Positions 7,673 through 16,213 of a DNA stretch of 35,458 bases are shown piece by piece (within the stretch, counting starts at the first letter, position 1; the number at the start of each line of letters is the position of its first letter). The stretch lies in contig DEKU01000042.1 of the NCBI GenBank assembly GCA_002354035.1, forward strand, positions 1-35,458, written 5' to 3'. Below the pieces are notes generated by a model. That model saw nothing but the letters and a program-made list of their open reading frames with translations. It was not told the origin of the DNA and searched no databases. The DNA comes from Bacteroidales bacterium UBA2714. GTDB lineage: Bacteria; Bacteroidota; Bacteroidia; Bacteroidales; P3. The position numbers and the translations under genes are program-made.

Positions 7673-10600
7673 ATGAAAAAAGGTTGGAAAATAGCACTTA
7701 TCTCCTTAGGATCGCTCCTTGCCCTTATCATCGTAGTCATTGCTGTGGCCTGCTGGCTACTCTTCACACCCGCCAAACTCACCCCCATCGTCAACAACCT
7801 GGCCTCCGACTACATCCTGTGCGAAAACCACTTCGGCAAAGTACACCTCTCCCTCTTCAAAACCTGGCCCGACATCGGGCTGGAGGTTGAAGACGTAGTG
7901 CTGGTCAACCCCTACCAAGTACCCCCCGACCACATCCTCTCTCCCAACGCCATACACGACGACACCCTTGCCCGCGTCAAATCCCTCACCGTGGGCCTCG
8001 ACCTCAAAGCCTTCATCAAAAATGGCTCTGTCATAGTCCATCAAGTGCGTCTCGACGACACCAAAGCCAACCTCTACACTGCCCCCGACGGCTGGAGCAA
8101 CCTCGACATCTTCCCCCCCAGCCAACCCGACAACGACACTGCTGAAAGCAACACCCCCCTGCCCGAAATCATCCAGCTGGAAAAAATCAGCATCAACAAC
8201 CTCCAGGCCCGCTACTGCAACCTCCAACAGCGCATGCTGGCCGAACTGGACGGCATGGACCTCCACCTCAAAGGCTCCCTCCTCAACAGCCAACTCGACG
8301 CCAAACTCAACTCCCAAATCCAATCCCTCAAAGTCGACATGCGCGACTCCGTGGGCAACCCCTCCCTCCAAGCCCTGGCCCACGACCTCTCGCTCAAAGC
8401 CAACGGCCAAGGCACCACCGACTCCCTCCAGGGTCTCCTCTCCCTCTGCCTCCCCTCTGGCTCCATAGCCATGGGCGGACAGACCTACACCACCCAGGCC
8501 ATGCTCGCCTCCGGCAGCGACCTCCTCGCCATCCGGCTGCCCTTCGCCGCCAACCTCGACAAGATGCTTTTCACCGCCTCCGACGCCTCCCTCAGCCTCT
8601 CCGACTATGAAATAGGCCTCCAAGGCACCGTGGCCCTGGCCAACGAAACCCGACCCCTCACCGTCGACCTCCACCTCGACGCCGACCACTGGATAGTAGG
8701 CGACCTCATCGCCATCCTCCCCCCCTTCATCACCCAAAGCCTCTCCGGCATGAGCATCGACGGCAAAGCCTCACTCTCCGGCCATGTCCACGGCTCCCTG
8801 GCCGAAGGACGCATGCCCTTGGTTGATGCCGACATCGAGCTCGAAAAAGGCACCTTCGCCGCCCCCAAAATGCTGCCAGCACCCCTCCGCGCCATCAACG
8901 CCCGTCTCAGCGCCAACCTCAACCTCTCCACCGACTCCGCCTTCAGCGGCATATCCAAAGTCGACATCCACCAGCTCGATGCCACCATGAGCAAATCAAA
9001 ACTCAGCCTCACAGGCTCCGTCGACGACCTCATGGGCGACATGCTGGTCGACGCCCACCTCAAAGGCAACATCCATCTCCCCGACCTCCGGCCCTTCCTG
9101 CCCGACACCATGCCCATTGACCTCGCCGGCACCTCCCGCCTCGACCTCACCGCCAAAAGCCGACTCAGCGCTCTGACCAACATCGACCTCAACAAAATAC
9201 GCCTCTCCGGCAACATGTCCCTCAACCACATGGACATCCGCTGGGACAGCATCCACGCCTCGTCGCCACACCTCGACATGGCCCTCGCCCTCCCCACCAA
9301 ACGCCATAGCGCCAAAGTGGCCGAACTCATCGGGGCCCACCTCAAAGGCGGCGAACTCAACGTGACCATGCAAAACATGGACCTCACCGCCCAAATCGCC
9401 AACCCCGACATCACCATAGGCCTGCCCAACATCATGGACAAACGCCAATCCCTCGCCGCCGCCTTCCGCATCAACGCCAGCAAGCTGCACGCCACCATGG
9501 ATTCCATGATTGTCTACTCCGACACCCTCAAACTCAAAGGCAGCGTCAAAAACGACACCACCCAGGACAACATCCTCAAACAGTGGAACCCCGACATCGA
9601 CATCGACCTCCATCGCGCCGTCCTGGCCATGACGAACATGTCCGAAGCCGTCCGCATGACCTCCTTCAAATTCAACTACCAACCCGAAGTCTGCGACATC
9701 GAGCAAGCCGACATCCTGTGGGGGGTGTCCGACTACCACCTCGCTGGCAAAATCTACGGTGTCGAAGACTGGCTCAGCCACAAAGGCATGCTCCGCGGCC
9801 AGCTCAACTTCAACTCCCATTATGCCGACATCGACCAACTCATGGCCATACTCAGCGGAATGGGCAGCGACGAACAAGAGCTACAGCAACAGCGCGTCGA
9901 AGACAGCGTGCCCAAAGAGGCCAACCCCTTCATCGTGCCCAAAGACGTAAACGTGAAACTCATCACCGACATCGACCGCTGCATAGCCTTCGGCAACGAC
10001 CTCAACGACCTCGGCGGCTCACTCACCGTCAACGACGGCACAGCCATACTCGAGCAAATCGGATTCACCTGCAAGGCCGCCCGCATGCAACTCACCGGCC
10101 TTTACCGCTCACCCCGCGTCAACCACCTCTTCGTCGGGCTCGACTTCCACCTCCTCGACATCCAAATCGACGAACTCCTCGACATGATACCCTCCATCGA
10201 CACCATCGTGCCCATGCTCAAAGCCTTCAAAGGCAACGCCAACTTCCACCTCGCCGCCGAATGCAACCTCGACGCCTTCTACCGTCCCAAGATGAGCACC
10301 CTCATTGGCGCCGCCGCCATCAGCGGCAAAGACCTCGTAGTGCTCGACAACCAAACCCTCGCCCAAATGGCACGCCTACTCCAATTCAAAAACTGGCGCG
10401 AAAAAGACAACAACATAGGCATCGACAGCCTCAGCGTCGAAGCCCAAGTGTTCCGCAAAAACATCGACGTCTTCCCCTTCCTCCTCAACCTCCACAACTA
10501 CCAGCTCTGCATCGCCGGACGCCACAACCTCCAAAACAACTGCAACTACCACCTCGAGCTGACCAAATGTCCCCTGCCCATGCGACTGGCCATCGACGTC

Positions 10601-10747
10601 AAAGGCAACATCTCCAAACCCCAGATCGAACTCGGCCAACTCATCTACAGCGACATGTACATACCCGAAAAGAGCGACGCCTTCCAGCAGCGCACCCTCG
10701 AGCTGAAACGCCTTGTGCGCCAAGCCCTCGAAGCCAACGTCCGCTAA
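7673..10747 (+). CDS. AsmA family (AsmA-like, TamB/YhdP superfamily) envelope protein
   Basis: This is a 1024-aa protein with one N-terminal membrane helix (about residues 6-31) and a large periplasmic part rich in amphipathic beta strands. The N-terminal segment after the helix (LTPIVNNLASDYI, FGKVHLSLFKTWPDIGLEVEDV) is the AsmA N-domain. The C-terminal region (about 830-1000), containing SISGKDLVVLDN-like and LAIDVKGNISKPQIELG segments, is the AsmA_2-type C-domain. Family members form long hydrophobic grooves thought to carry phospholipid between membranes or to influence outer-membrane assembly. This would be its likely role, by family knowledge. It is the last gene of the pyrE unit, 58 nt after the lipoprotein gene, and is followed by a strong terminator. 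The coding strand is strikingly rich in C relative to G. Confidence 0.85.
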   Translation: MKKGWKIALISLGSLLALIIVVIAVACWLLFTPAKLTPIVNNLASDYILCENHFGKVHLSLFKTWPDIGLEVEDVVLVNPYQVPPDHILSPNAIHDDTLARVKSLTVGLDLKAFIKNGSVIVHQVRLDDTKANLYTAPDGWSNLDIFPPSQPDNDTAESNTPLPEIIQLEKISINNLQARYCNLQQRMLAELDGMDLHLKGSLLNSQLDAKLNSQIQSLKVDMRDSVGNPSLQALAHDLSLKANGQGTTDSLQGLLSLCLPSGSIAMGGQTYTTQAMLASGSDLLAIRLPFAANLDKMLFTASDASLSLSDYEIGLQGTVALANETRPLTVDLHLDADHWIVGDLIAILPPFITQSLSGMSIDGKASLSGHVHGSLAEGRMPLVDADIELEKGTFAAPKMLPAPLRAINARLSANLNLSTDSAFSGISKVDIHQLDATMSKSKLSLTGSVDDLMGDMLVDAHLKGNIHLPDLRPFLPDTMPIDLAGTSRLDLTAKSRLSALTNIDLNKIRLSGNMSLNHMDIRWDSIHASSPHLDMALALPTKRHSAKVAELIGAHLKGGELNVTMQNMDLTAQIANPDITIGLPNIMDKRQSLAAAFRINASKLHATMDSMIVYSDTLKLKGSVKNDTTQDNILKQWNPDIDIDLHRAVLAMTNMSEAVRMTSFKFNYQPEVCDIEQADILWGVSDYHLAGKIYGVEDWLSHKGMLRGQLNFNSHYADIDQLMAILSGMGSDEQELQQQRVEDSVPKEANPFIVPKDVNVKLITDIDRCIAFGNDLNDLGGSLTVNDGTAILEQIGFTCKAARMQLTGLYRSPRVNHLFVGLDFHLLDIQIDELLDMIPSIDTIVPMLKAFKGNANFHLAAECNLDAFYRPKMSTLIGAAAISGKDLVVLDNQTLAQMARLLQFKNWREKDNNIGIDSLSVEAQVFRKNIDVFPFLLNLHNYQLCIAGRHNLQNNCNYHLELTKCPLPMRLAIDVKGNISKPQIELGQLIYSDMYIPEKSDAFQQRTLELKRLVRQALEANVR

Positions 10748-10764
10748 CCTCCGACTCACCTCCA

Positions 10765-10811
10765 CGGAGGGGATTGCACGGCCCGCGCCGCAACCCCCTC
10801 CGATTTTTTTT
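10765..10811 (+). terminator. Strong intrinsic terminator closing the pyrE-asmA unit
   Basis: CGGAGGGG (10765-10772) pairs with CCCCTCCG (10795-10802). After a one-base mismatch TTGC (10774-10777) pairs with GCAA (10790-10793). A run of eight T residues follows at 10804-10811. It lies 17 nt after the AsmA stop. Confidence 0.93.
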
Positions 10812-10955
10812 CTACCCCCACGATATTATCACCCCAAAACCTGCACCCAATATTACAAACAGGCTCGACCGACCCCACTGCCCACCCCTCAAAAAGCAGG
10901 CCCGGCCCCTCCTGCCCACACAACAAACAACTCTCCTCCACAACAAATACACATA

Positions 10956-11462
10956 GTGCACGAATCAACAAATAACAAAGAGCGGGAAAAGACCTTCAGA
11001 GAGCTGGTAGCGCGCAACAAAGACTACATCTTCAACGTTTGCAAGACCTACCGGCTCAGCGCCTCGTGGGAAATCGAAGACGCCTACCAGGAAGTTCTCT
11101 GCACCCTCTGGCGCGACATCGACAAATTCGAAGGCCGCAGCTCCGAACGCACATGGATATTCCGGGTGGCCAAAAACACACTCCTGCAACTCAAACGCAA
11201 AGAAAGCAACCACCCCCAGCCCGAAGTGCAAACCCCAGCACCCTTCTACGACGAGCAATCCCCCGACATGGAAAACTACAACTTCCTCATGCAACTCATC
11301 GACAACCTCCCCCAACCCGACAACAGCATAGTCCACGCCCACATTGAAGGATTCAGCTACAAAGAAATAGCCCAAATGACCCAACTCACCGTCCCCGCCG
11401 TGGCCATGCGCCTGGCTCGCGCCAAGGAACGGCTGCGCAAAGCATACGAAAAAGCCAAATAA
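10956..11462 (+). CDS. ECF-type RNA polymerase sigma factor (sigma-70 family)
   Basis: This is a 168-aa protein read from a GTG start at 10956. The open frame runs further upstream but crosses the terminator region and adds low-complexity Pro-rich sequence, so the GTG is preferred. It gives the usual ECF length. Sigma region 2 lies at about 14-80, with DAYQEVLCTLW and SERTWIFRVAKNTLLQLKRK corresponding to the -10-binding helices. Region 4 lies at about 112-166, with YKEIAQMTQLTVPAVAMRLARAKERLRKAY as the helix-turn-helix. It should direct RNA polymerase to a dedicated promoter set. The two genes downstream, 34 and 13 nt apart, encode a one-TM protein and a secreted protein, the usual setting for an ECF factor controlled by a membrane anti-sigma. 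Confidence 0.92.
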   Translation: MHESTNNKEREKTFRELVARNKDYIFNVCKTYRLSASWEIEDAYQEVLCTLWRDIDKFEGRSSERTWIFRVAKNTLLQLKRKESNHPQPEVQTPAPFYDEQSPDMENYNFLMQLIDNLPQPDNSIVHAHIEGFSYKEIAQMTQLTVPAVAMRLARAKERLRKAYEKAK

Positions 11463-11496
11463 AGCCCATCACCCACCACAACGAAAAGCACACATT

Positions 11497-11940
11497 ATGG
11501 ATAAAGATTTTGACACACTCTGGAACGAAAGCAAACGAATCGCACGCCAACAAACAAGCCCCATCAGCGACAACCGTCTTGATGAAATGATAAACTACGC
11601 CCTCCAGCACCCCGCGCCCAGCGCCCAGCCCGCCCACAACAGCCACAAAAGCACCACCACCCTGCTCCACAAGCCCTGGTTCCCCGCCGCTGCCGCCGTC
11701 TCGCTGCTCATACTCATACCCCTCGCCCTCCTCCACGGCGGCAACCCCGACACCACTCAAATCAACTTCGCCGGAAAAAACGTAGCCTTCTGCTCCAACA
11801 CCACCTGCAACCCCACCCACATCGTGGGCATCGTGGCACAATACATCGACCGTCAGGCCCTCCCCGCCGACACCTGCCCCACCGTAGCCGTCGCCAGCCC
11901 TACGGCGACCCTCCCCTTACGCCAAGTATCATTCCGCTAA
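11497..11940 (+). CDS. Single-pass membrane protein, putative anti-sigma factor
   Basis: This 147-aa protein was not recognised by family. The N-terminal 55 residues are predicted cytoplasmic (charged, helical, FDTLWNESKRIARQQ). A clear membrane helix lies at about 61-80 (FPAAAAVSLLILIPLALL), followed by about 65 extracytoplasmic residues with three cysteines (C99, C104, C127). No zinc-anti-sigma HxxxCxxC motif is seen in the cytoplasmic part. Position directly after an ECF sigma gene and N-in topology suggest a membrane-bound anti-sigma regulator; this is inference from context and architecture. The extracytoplasmic cysteines could sense redox or form disulfides. Confidence 0.55.
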   Translation: MDKDFDTLWNESKRIARQQTSPISDNRLDEMINYALQHPAPSAQPAHNSHKSTTTLLHKPWFPAAAAVSLLILIPLALLHGGNPDTTQINFAGKNVAFCSNTTCNPTHIVGIVAQYIDRQALPADTCPTVAVASPTATLPLRQVSFR

Positions 11941-11953
11941 CACATACCGCACC

Positions 11954-12562
11954 ATGAAAACAATAATATTAATAGCACTCTTCGCCCTGGCAGCCATCGT
12001 CAAATGCTCCGTCACCTCCCCGGCCTCCATGGCCAAAGACATGTACGAACACTACGCCTCCCACTCCGACCAACTCCTCGTGGCCTACGTGGGCGACTAC
12101 AAAGCCGAAGGCCACACCTACCAAGCCCTCGTACTCCAAGCACGCGACAGCTCCGAATGGGACTGGCTGCAAAAAGAATTCAGCATAAGCACCGTCAACG
12201 ACCTCACCGGACAGGCCGACCTGCCCCTCACCGCCTCCCCCAACTCCGACCCAAAGATGGGCAACAGCGACGGCACCATCCAAGTATACCTGCGCCGCAC
12301 CGTCGACAACCCCGACCCCGGCCTGCAAATCAAATCACCCATCTCAACCCCCTCGCCGCTGACCGACAAAGACAACCCCGCACCCCAAAAAAGCCACACC
12401 CTGCGCATCAACATAAAACAGATAGGCCAGCCCGACCGCTCCGAAACCACAGGTTACGTGATGGGATGCGACCAAAAAGAACATGCCTTGTGCCTCCTCT
12501 TCTACGAAACCCTCGAAGAAGAGCAAGCCATCCTCGACCAAGTGCGCCGAAACCTCACCTGA
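11954..12562 (+). CDS. Secreted protein of unknown function in sigma-factor operon
   Basis: This is a 202-aa protein that I do not recognise. The N-terminal 18 residues form a hydrophobic signal sequence followed by Cys (IVKC), which is a poor lipobox, so lipidation is uncertain. The mature part has a segment with many Tyr/Asp residues (about 25-75), a Pro/Asp/Ser-rich middle (about 95-140) likely to be flexible, and a C-terminal part with GYVMGC and ALCLLFYETLEEEQAI. It begins 13 nt after the putative anti-sigma gene and is probably co-transcribed with it and the sigma factor. It may be the extracytoplasmic partner or main target of that module, but nothing in the sequence proves this. Confidence 0.6.
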   Translation: MKTIILIALFALAAIVKCSVTSPASMAKDMYEHYASHSDQLLVAYVGDYKAEGHTYQALVLQARDSSEWDWLQKEFSISTVNDLTGQADLPLTASPNSDPKMGNSDGTIQVYLRRTVDNPDPGLQIKSPISTPSPLTDKDNPAPQKSHTLRINIKQIGQPDRSETTGYVMGCDQKEHALCLLFYETLEEEQAILDQVRRNLT

Positions 12563-12639
12563 CTCCCACCTTCCCCGCCCAGAGCGCCCCTTGCCCCCAC
12601 CACCCGCTCCCGTCGGCCTCCGCCCTCGGTCGGGCACTT

Positions 12640-12694
12640 AGTTTACATTTAGTTTACATTTTATTTCTATTTATACTACATTTATACTCTTGCT
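12640..12694. repeat. 11-bp phased direct repeats upstream of the Nudix-dprA genes
   Basis: Two identical units AGTTTACATTT (12640-12650, 12651-12661) are followed in register by TATTTCTATTT, ATACTACATTT and ATACTCTTGCT. The last unit leads into a hairpin (ACTCTT at 12686-12691, AAGAGT at 12695-12700). The 11-bp spacing of TTTACAT motifs resembles direct-repeat operators of OmpR/PhoB-type regulators. It could also be a degenerate minisatellite. Confidence 0.5.
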
Positions 12695-12845
12695 AAGAGT
12701 CAAAGTATAACAGAAATGCCGTGCACCTGGAGGCCAAGCCGCGACCCCCTACGCAATCCTCACCCCGAAAGCCCACACCCCACAATCTTCCATTTTTAAC
12801 AATAGGAGCTGCAATAAAAAGCGCGGCACCGCGTTAAAAAGCATT

Positions 12846-13463
12846 ATGATAATCACCTTTCAGGACTCCCTCCTGCGGCTCCACGCCGCCAGCAGGCTTT
12901 CGGCCTCCCGGCAACAGTACCTCGGCACCGAGGCCCTCGCGCGACAGTTGGACGACTGTTTCGACCGCCTCATTGCCGGACAGCCCGAGGTGGAGGCCCA
13001 CATCGAGGCCGACCCCCGGCGGGTGGCCGACTATCTGCACCGCCGTTTCCGCATGGTGAAAGCCGCCGGCGGCCTGGTGACGGCTCCCACTGGCGAATGC
13101 CTGATGATTCTGCGCGACGGGCATTGGGACTTGCCCAAGGGCATGGTGGAACGCGGCGAGACCCTCAGGCAGGCAGCCCTCCGCGAAGTGGAGGAGGAAA
13201 CGGGCGTCCGAGCCCTGCCCCACCCTGCCCTCATAGCCAAGACCTACCACATCTACGACAAATACGGAGGCTGGCACCTGAAACAGACCTCGTGGTATGC
13301 CATGCGGGCCCAGCGCAGCGTTCCTCGCCCCCAGACCGAGGAGGCGATAAGCCAGGCGGTGTGGACACAGCAAGACGAGTGTCTGCAACGGCTCGGAGGG
13401 TCGTACCGCTCGCTTCAAATCTTGGCCCAAGCTTATATTCAACAAAAACACGCTGTCTCTTGA
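12846..13463 (+). CDS. Nudix hydrolase
   Basis: This 205-aa cytoplasmic protein has a perfect Nudix box, GX5EX7REUXEEXGU, at residues 99-121 (G99, E105, R113, E114, E117, E118, G120). The domain spans about 68-180, with MVKAAGGLV as its first strand and WDLPKGMVERGE leading into the box. The N-terminal 65 residues form a helical extension not typical of the smallest family members but common in Bacteroidetes homologues. Substrate is some nucleoside-diphosphate-linked compound and cannot be named from sequence. Its stop overlaps the TTG start of dprA by 4 nt (TTGA at 13460-13463), so the two are probably translationally coupled. Confidence 0.92.
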   Translation: MIITFQDSLLRLHAASRLSASRQQYLGTEALARQLDDCFDRLIAGQPEVEAHIEADPRRVADYLHRRFRMVKAAGGLVTAPTGECLMILRDGHWDLPKGMVERGETLRQAALREVEEETGVRALPHPALIAKTYHIYDKYGGWHLKQTSWYAMRAQRSVPRPQTEEAISQAVWTQQDECLQRLGGSYRSLQILAQAYIQQKHAVS

Positions 13464-14566
13464 ACCCTTACCACATAGCCCTGACTTACGTTCCCGGCCT
13501 CGGCAACAAGACCATCCGCCAGCTGATAGCCGCCTACCCCCAGCCGGAGCAATTGTTTGGCATGTCGCGCCAACAGCTGACGGAAATATTCCGCAACCAC
13601 GACACTATTATCTCCGCATTCCTGAGCCGCCAGCCCCTTGCCATGGCCGAGCAGGCTATGGCCGAAATGGAAGGACGCGGCGTGGAGGCCCTATTCTGCA
13701 CCGATGCCGACTATCCCGCGCGGCTGAACGAGGCCGGATGCGAGGACTCGCCGGTGCTGCTGTACTGCTTGGGGCGGTGCGACCTGAACGCCCAGCACAC
13801 GGTGGCTATGGTGGGTTCGCGCAAATGTTCAGACTACGGGCGAACAACGACACACCGGCTGGTGAAGGAGATGAAAACCGACGGCACGACGATAGTGAGC
13901 GGGCTGGCCTACGGCATTGACACGGCAGCCCACACGGCGGCCGTGGAGAACGGGCTGCCCACGATAGCGGTGCTGGGACACGGGCTGGACATCATCTATC
14001 CAAGCCAAAACCGCTTGCTGGCCAAACGGATAGTGGAGCAAGGCGGAGTCCTGCTGAGTGAGTATCCGCTGCACACCGGCATCAATGCTGTCCACTTTCC
14101 GGCCCGCAACCGGATTGTGGCAGCCCTGGCCGACGCCACCATCGTGGTGGAAGCCGCCGAGCGGGGCGGTGCCCTCATCACGGCCAATATAGCCAACAGC
14201 TATAACCGCGAGGTGTTTGCCGTGCCGGGCAGGCTGTGCGACCCTCTGTCGGAAGGATGCAACAACTTGGTCATCCACCACAAGGCTGTGATGATTCGCA
14301 ACGCCGGGGACCTCTTCTACCAAATGGGATGGAAGAACACCTTCGACCGCCGCCGTCAGCAGGAGGAGCAGCTGAGCCTGTTCGCCACCCTCGACCAGAA
14401 CCAGCAGACGGTGGTGAAACTGCTGACCACCAACCGGGAGATGACCCTCGACGAGATGGTGGCCCAAAGCGGGCTGTCGCTGCCCAAGGTTGCGTCGGTG
14501 GTTACCGACTTGGAGTTGAGGAATGTGGTGAGGTGTCTGCCCGGCAGGCTATATAAACTGAATTGA
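13460..14566 (+). CDS. dprA: DNA-processing protein DprA (Smf)
   Basis: This 368-aa cytoplasmic protein binds incoming single-stranded DNA and loads RecA during transformation in competent bacteria; it is also widespread in species not known to be competent. A TTG start at 13460, overlapping the Nudix stop as TTGA, gives an N-terminus NPYHIALTYVPGLGNKTIRQLI that matches the usual helix-hairpin-helix start of DprA. The Rossmann-like domain (about 110-290) shows VAMVGSRKCSDYG, IVSGLAYGIDTAAH, SEYPLHTG, FPARNRIVAALADATIVVEA and GGALITA. The C-terminal 60 residues form the winged-helix DML1-like domain. Nothing is missing compared with functional homologues. An upstream in-frame ATG would extend it far into the Nudix gene and was rejected. 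Confidence 0.94.
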   Translation: MNPYHIALTYVPGLGNKTIRQLIAAYPQPEQLFGMSRQQLTEIFRNHDTIISAFLSRQPLAMAEQAMAEMEGRGVEALFCTDADYPARLNEAGCEDSPVLLYCLGRCDLNAQHTVAMVGSRKCSDYGRTTTHRLVKEMKTDGTTIVSGLAYGIDTAAHTAAVENGLPTIAVLGHGLDIIYPSQNRLLAKRIVEQGGVLLSEYPLHTGINAVHFPARNRIVAALADATIVVEAAERGGALITANIANSYNREVFAVPGRLCDPLSEGCNNLVIHHKAVMIRNAGDLFYQMGWKNTFDRRRQQEEQLSLFATLDQNQQTVVKLLTTNREMTLDEMVAQSGLSLPKVASVVTDLELRNVVRCLPGRLYKLN

Positions 14567-14610
14567 AACAAGAGCTTAGAGCGGAGAGCGATTTTTTTTG
14601 TGTTAAAAAT

Positions 14611-14641
14611 TTTGCCGAATGGGAATAAAATCGTAATTTCG
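14611..14641 (+). promoter_or_regulatory. Promoter of atpD-atpC
   Basis: TTTG at 14611-14614 and TAATTTCG at 14634-14641 are separated by exactly 19 bases, fitting the Bacteroidetes -33/-7 arrangement with one mismatch in the -7 box. Initiation near 14648 gives a leader of about 45 nt before the ATG at 14693. Confidence 0.65.
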
Positions 14642-14692
14642 CACTTTCAAATATTCTGATTACCTTGGAAGAATAATAATAGATAAATATAA

Positions 14693-16201
14693 ATGGAACA
14701 AGTTGTTAAAGGAAAAATTTCGCAGATCATCGGCGCCGTTGTCGATGTAACTTTTGAAGATGGAGCCACGTTGCCCGACATCTATGATGCACTGAAAGTG
14801 GTACGCCCCGACGGCACAGAGGTGATTTTGGAGTGCCAGCAGGACATCGGCGAGAACACCATGCGCACCATTGCCATGGACAGCACGGACGGCCTGCAGC
14901 GCGGCACAGACGTGGAGACGCTGGGTGGTCCCATCTCCATGCCCGTGAGCGAAAATATCAACGGTCGTCTTTTCAATGTAATCGGCAAGGCAATTGACGG
15001 TATGCCCGATCCCGCTCACGAGAAGCGCTATGGCATCCACCGCGAGCCTCCCCGTTTTGAGAATCTGGCCACCAGCCAGGAGGTTCTTTTCACCGGCATC
15101 AAGGTCATCGACCTGATTCAGCCCTTCCTGAAAGGTGGTAAAATCGGCTTGTTCGGCGGTGCCGGTGTGGGCAAAACCGTTTTGATTCAGGAGCTGATTA
15201 ACAATATCGCCAAGAAGTATTCGGGCATGTCGGTATTTACCGGAGTGGGAGAGCGCACCCGCGAGGGCAACGACCTGCTGCGCGAAATGATTGAGGCCGG
15301 TGTTATCAACTATGGTCCGGAGTTTGCCAAGAGTATGGAAGAAGGAAGCTGGGACCTCTCGAAGGTGGACATGCAGGCCGTGAAGGACTCCAAGTGCACC
15401 ATGGTGTTCGGCCAGATGAACGAGACCCCCGGTGCCCGTGCCCGTGTGGCCCTGTCGGGACTGACGCTGGCCGAGTATTTCCGCGACGGCGACGAGAAGA
15501 CTGGCGGACGTGACATCCTGCTCTTTATTGACAATATCTTCCGTTTCACCCAGGCTGGTTCGGAGGTGTCGGCTCTGCTGGGCCGTATGCCCTCGGCTGT
15601 GGGTTACCAGCCCACACTGGCCACGGAGATGGGCGATCTGCAGGAGCGCATCACCTCCACCAAGCGCGGCTCCATCACCTCCGTGCAGGCCGTCTACGTG
15701 CCCGCCGATGACTTGACCGACCCTGCTCCTGCCACAACCTTCGCACACTTGGATGCCCAAACGGTGTTGAGCCGTAAGATTTCGGAGTTGGGTATCTATC
15801 CCGCAGTCGACCCGCTGGATTCCACTTCGCGCATCCTTAGCCCCGACGTTGTGGGCGAAGAGCATTATAACACCGCCCAGAAGGTGAAACAGATACTGCA
15901 ACGCTACAACGAGCTGCAGGACATCATCGCCATCCTCGGTATGGAGGAATTGGGCGAACAGGACAAGCTGGTCGTCTCGCGTGCGCGCCGTGTGCAGCGT
16001 TTCCTGTCGCAGCCTTTCCACGTGGCAGAGGCCTTCACCGGCCTGCCCGGCAAGTTTGTGAACATCGAGGACACCATCAAGGGCTTCAACATGATTCTCA
16101 ACGGCGACGTTGACTATCTGCCCGAACAGGCTTTCCTGCTCGTCGGCACCATCGAGGAGGCTATCGAGAAGGGCGAGAAGATTCTGGCCGAAACAAAATA
16201 A
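14693..16201 (+). CDS. atpD: F1 ATP synthase beta subunit
   Basis: This 502-aa catalytic subunit of the F1 part of ATP synthase acts at the cytoplasmic face of the inner membrane. The N-terminal beta-barrel (about 5-85) is followed by the nucleotide domain with Walker A GGAGVGKT at 155-162, catalytic Glu in GVGERTREGNDL, Walker B ILLFIDNIFRF, and the DELSEED-equivalent region GMEELGEQDKLVVSRARRVQRFLSQPF near the C-terminus. Length fits the family in Bacteroidetes. Codon use is less C-biased than in the flanking genes, as expected for a highly expressed gene. Only atpC follows (12 nt); the other F1Fo genes are not in this window, and a separate atpDC unit is common in the phylum. Confidence 0.99.
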   Translation: MEQVVKGKISQIIGAVVDVTFEDGATLPDIYDALKVVRPDGTEVILECQQDIGENTMRTIAMDSTDGLQRGTDVETLGGPISMPVSENINGRLFNVIGKAIDGMPDPAHEKRYGIHREPPRFENLATSQEVLFTGIKVIDLIQPFLKGGKIGLFGGAGVGKTVLIQELINNIAKKYSGMSVFTGVGERTREGNDLLREMIEAGVINYGPEFAKSMEEGSWDLSKVDMQAVKDSKCTMVFGQMNETPGARARVALSGLTLAEYFRDGDEKTGGRDILLFIDNIFRFTQAGSEVSALLGRMPSAVGYQPTLATEMGDLQERITSTKRGSITSVQAVYVPADDLTDPAPATTFAHLDAQTVLSRKISELGIYPAVDPLDSTSRILSPDVVGEEHYNTAQKVKQILQRYNELQDIIAILGMEELGEQDKLVVSRARRVQRFLSQPFHVAEAFTGLPGKFVNIEDTIKGFNMILNGDVDYLPEQAFLLVGTIEEAIEKGEKILAETK

Positions 16202-16213
16202 TGCCCCGGAACC

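Noticed and set aside
10713..10955. N-terminal extension of the sigma factor
   Set aside because: It would cross the intrinsic terminator at 10765-10811 and adds Pro-rich low-complexity sequence; GTG 10956 gives the normal length.
14570..14600. Terminator after dprA at the T-run 14592-14599
   Set aside because: Only a 4-bp weak stem precedes the T-run, so termination here cannot be supported.
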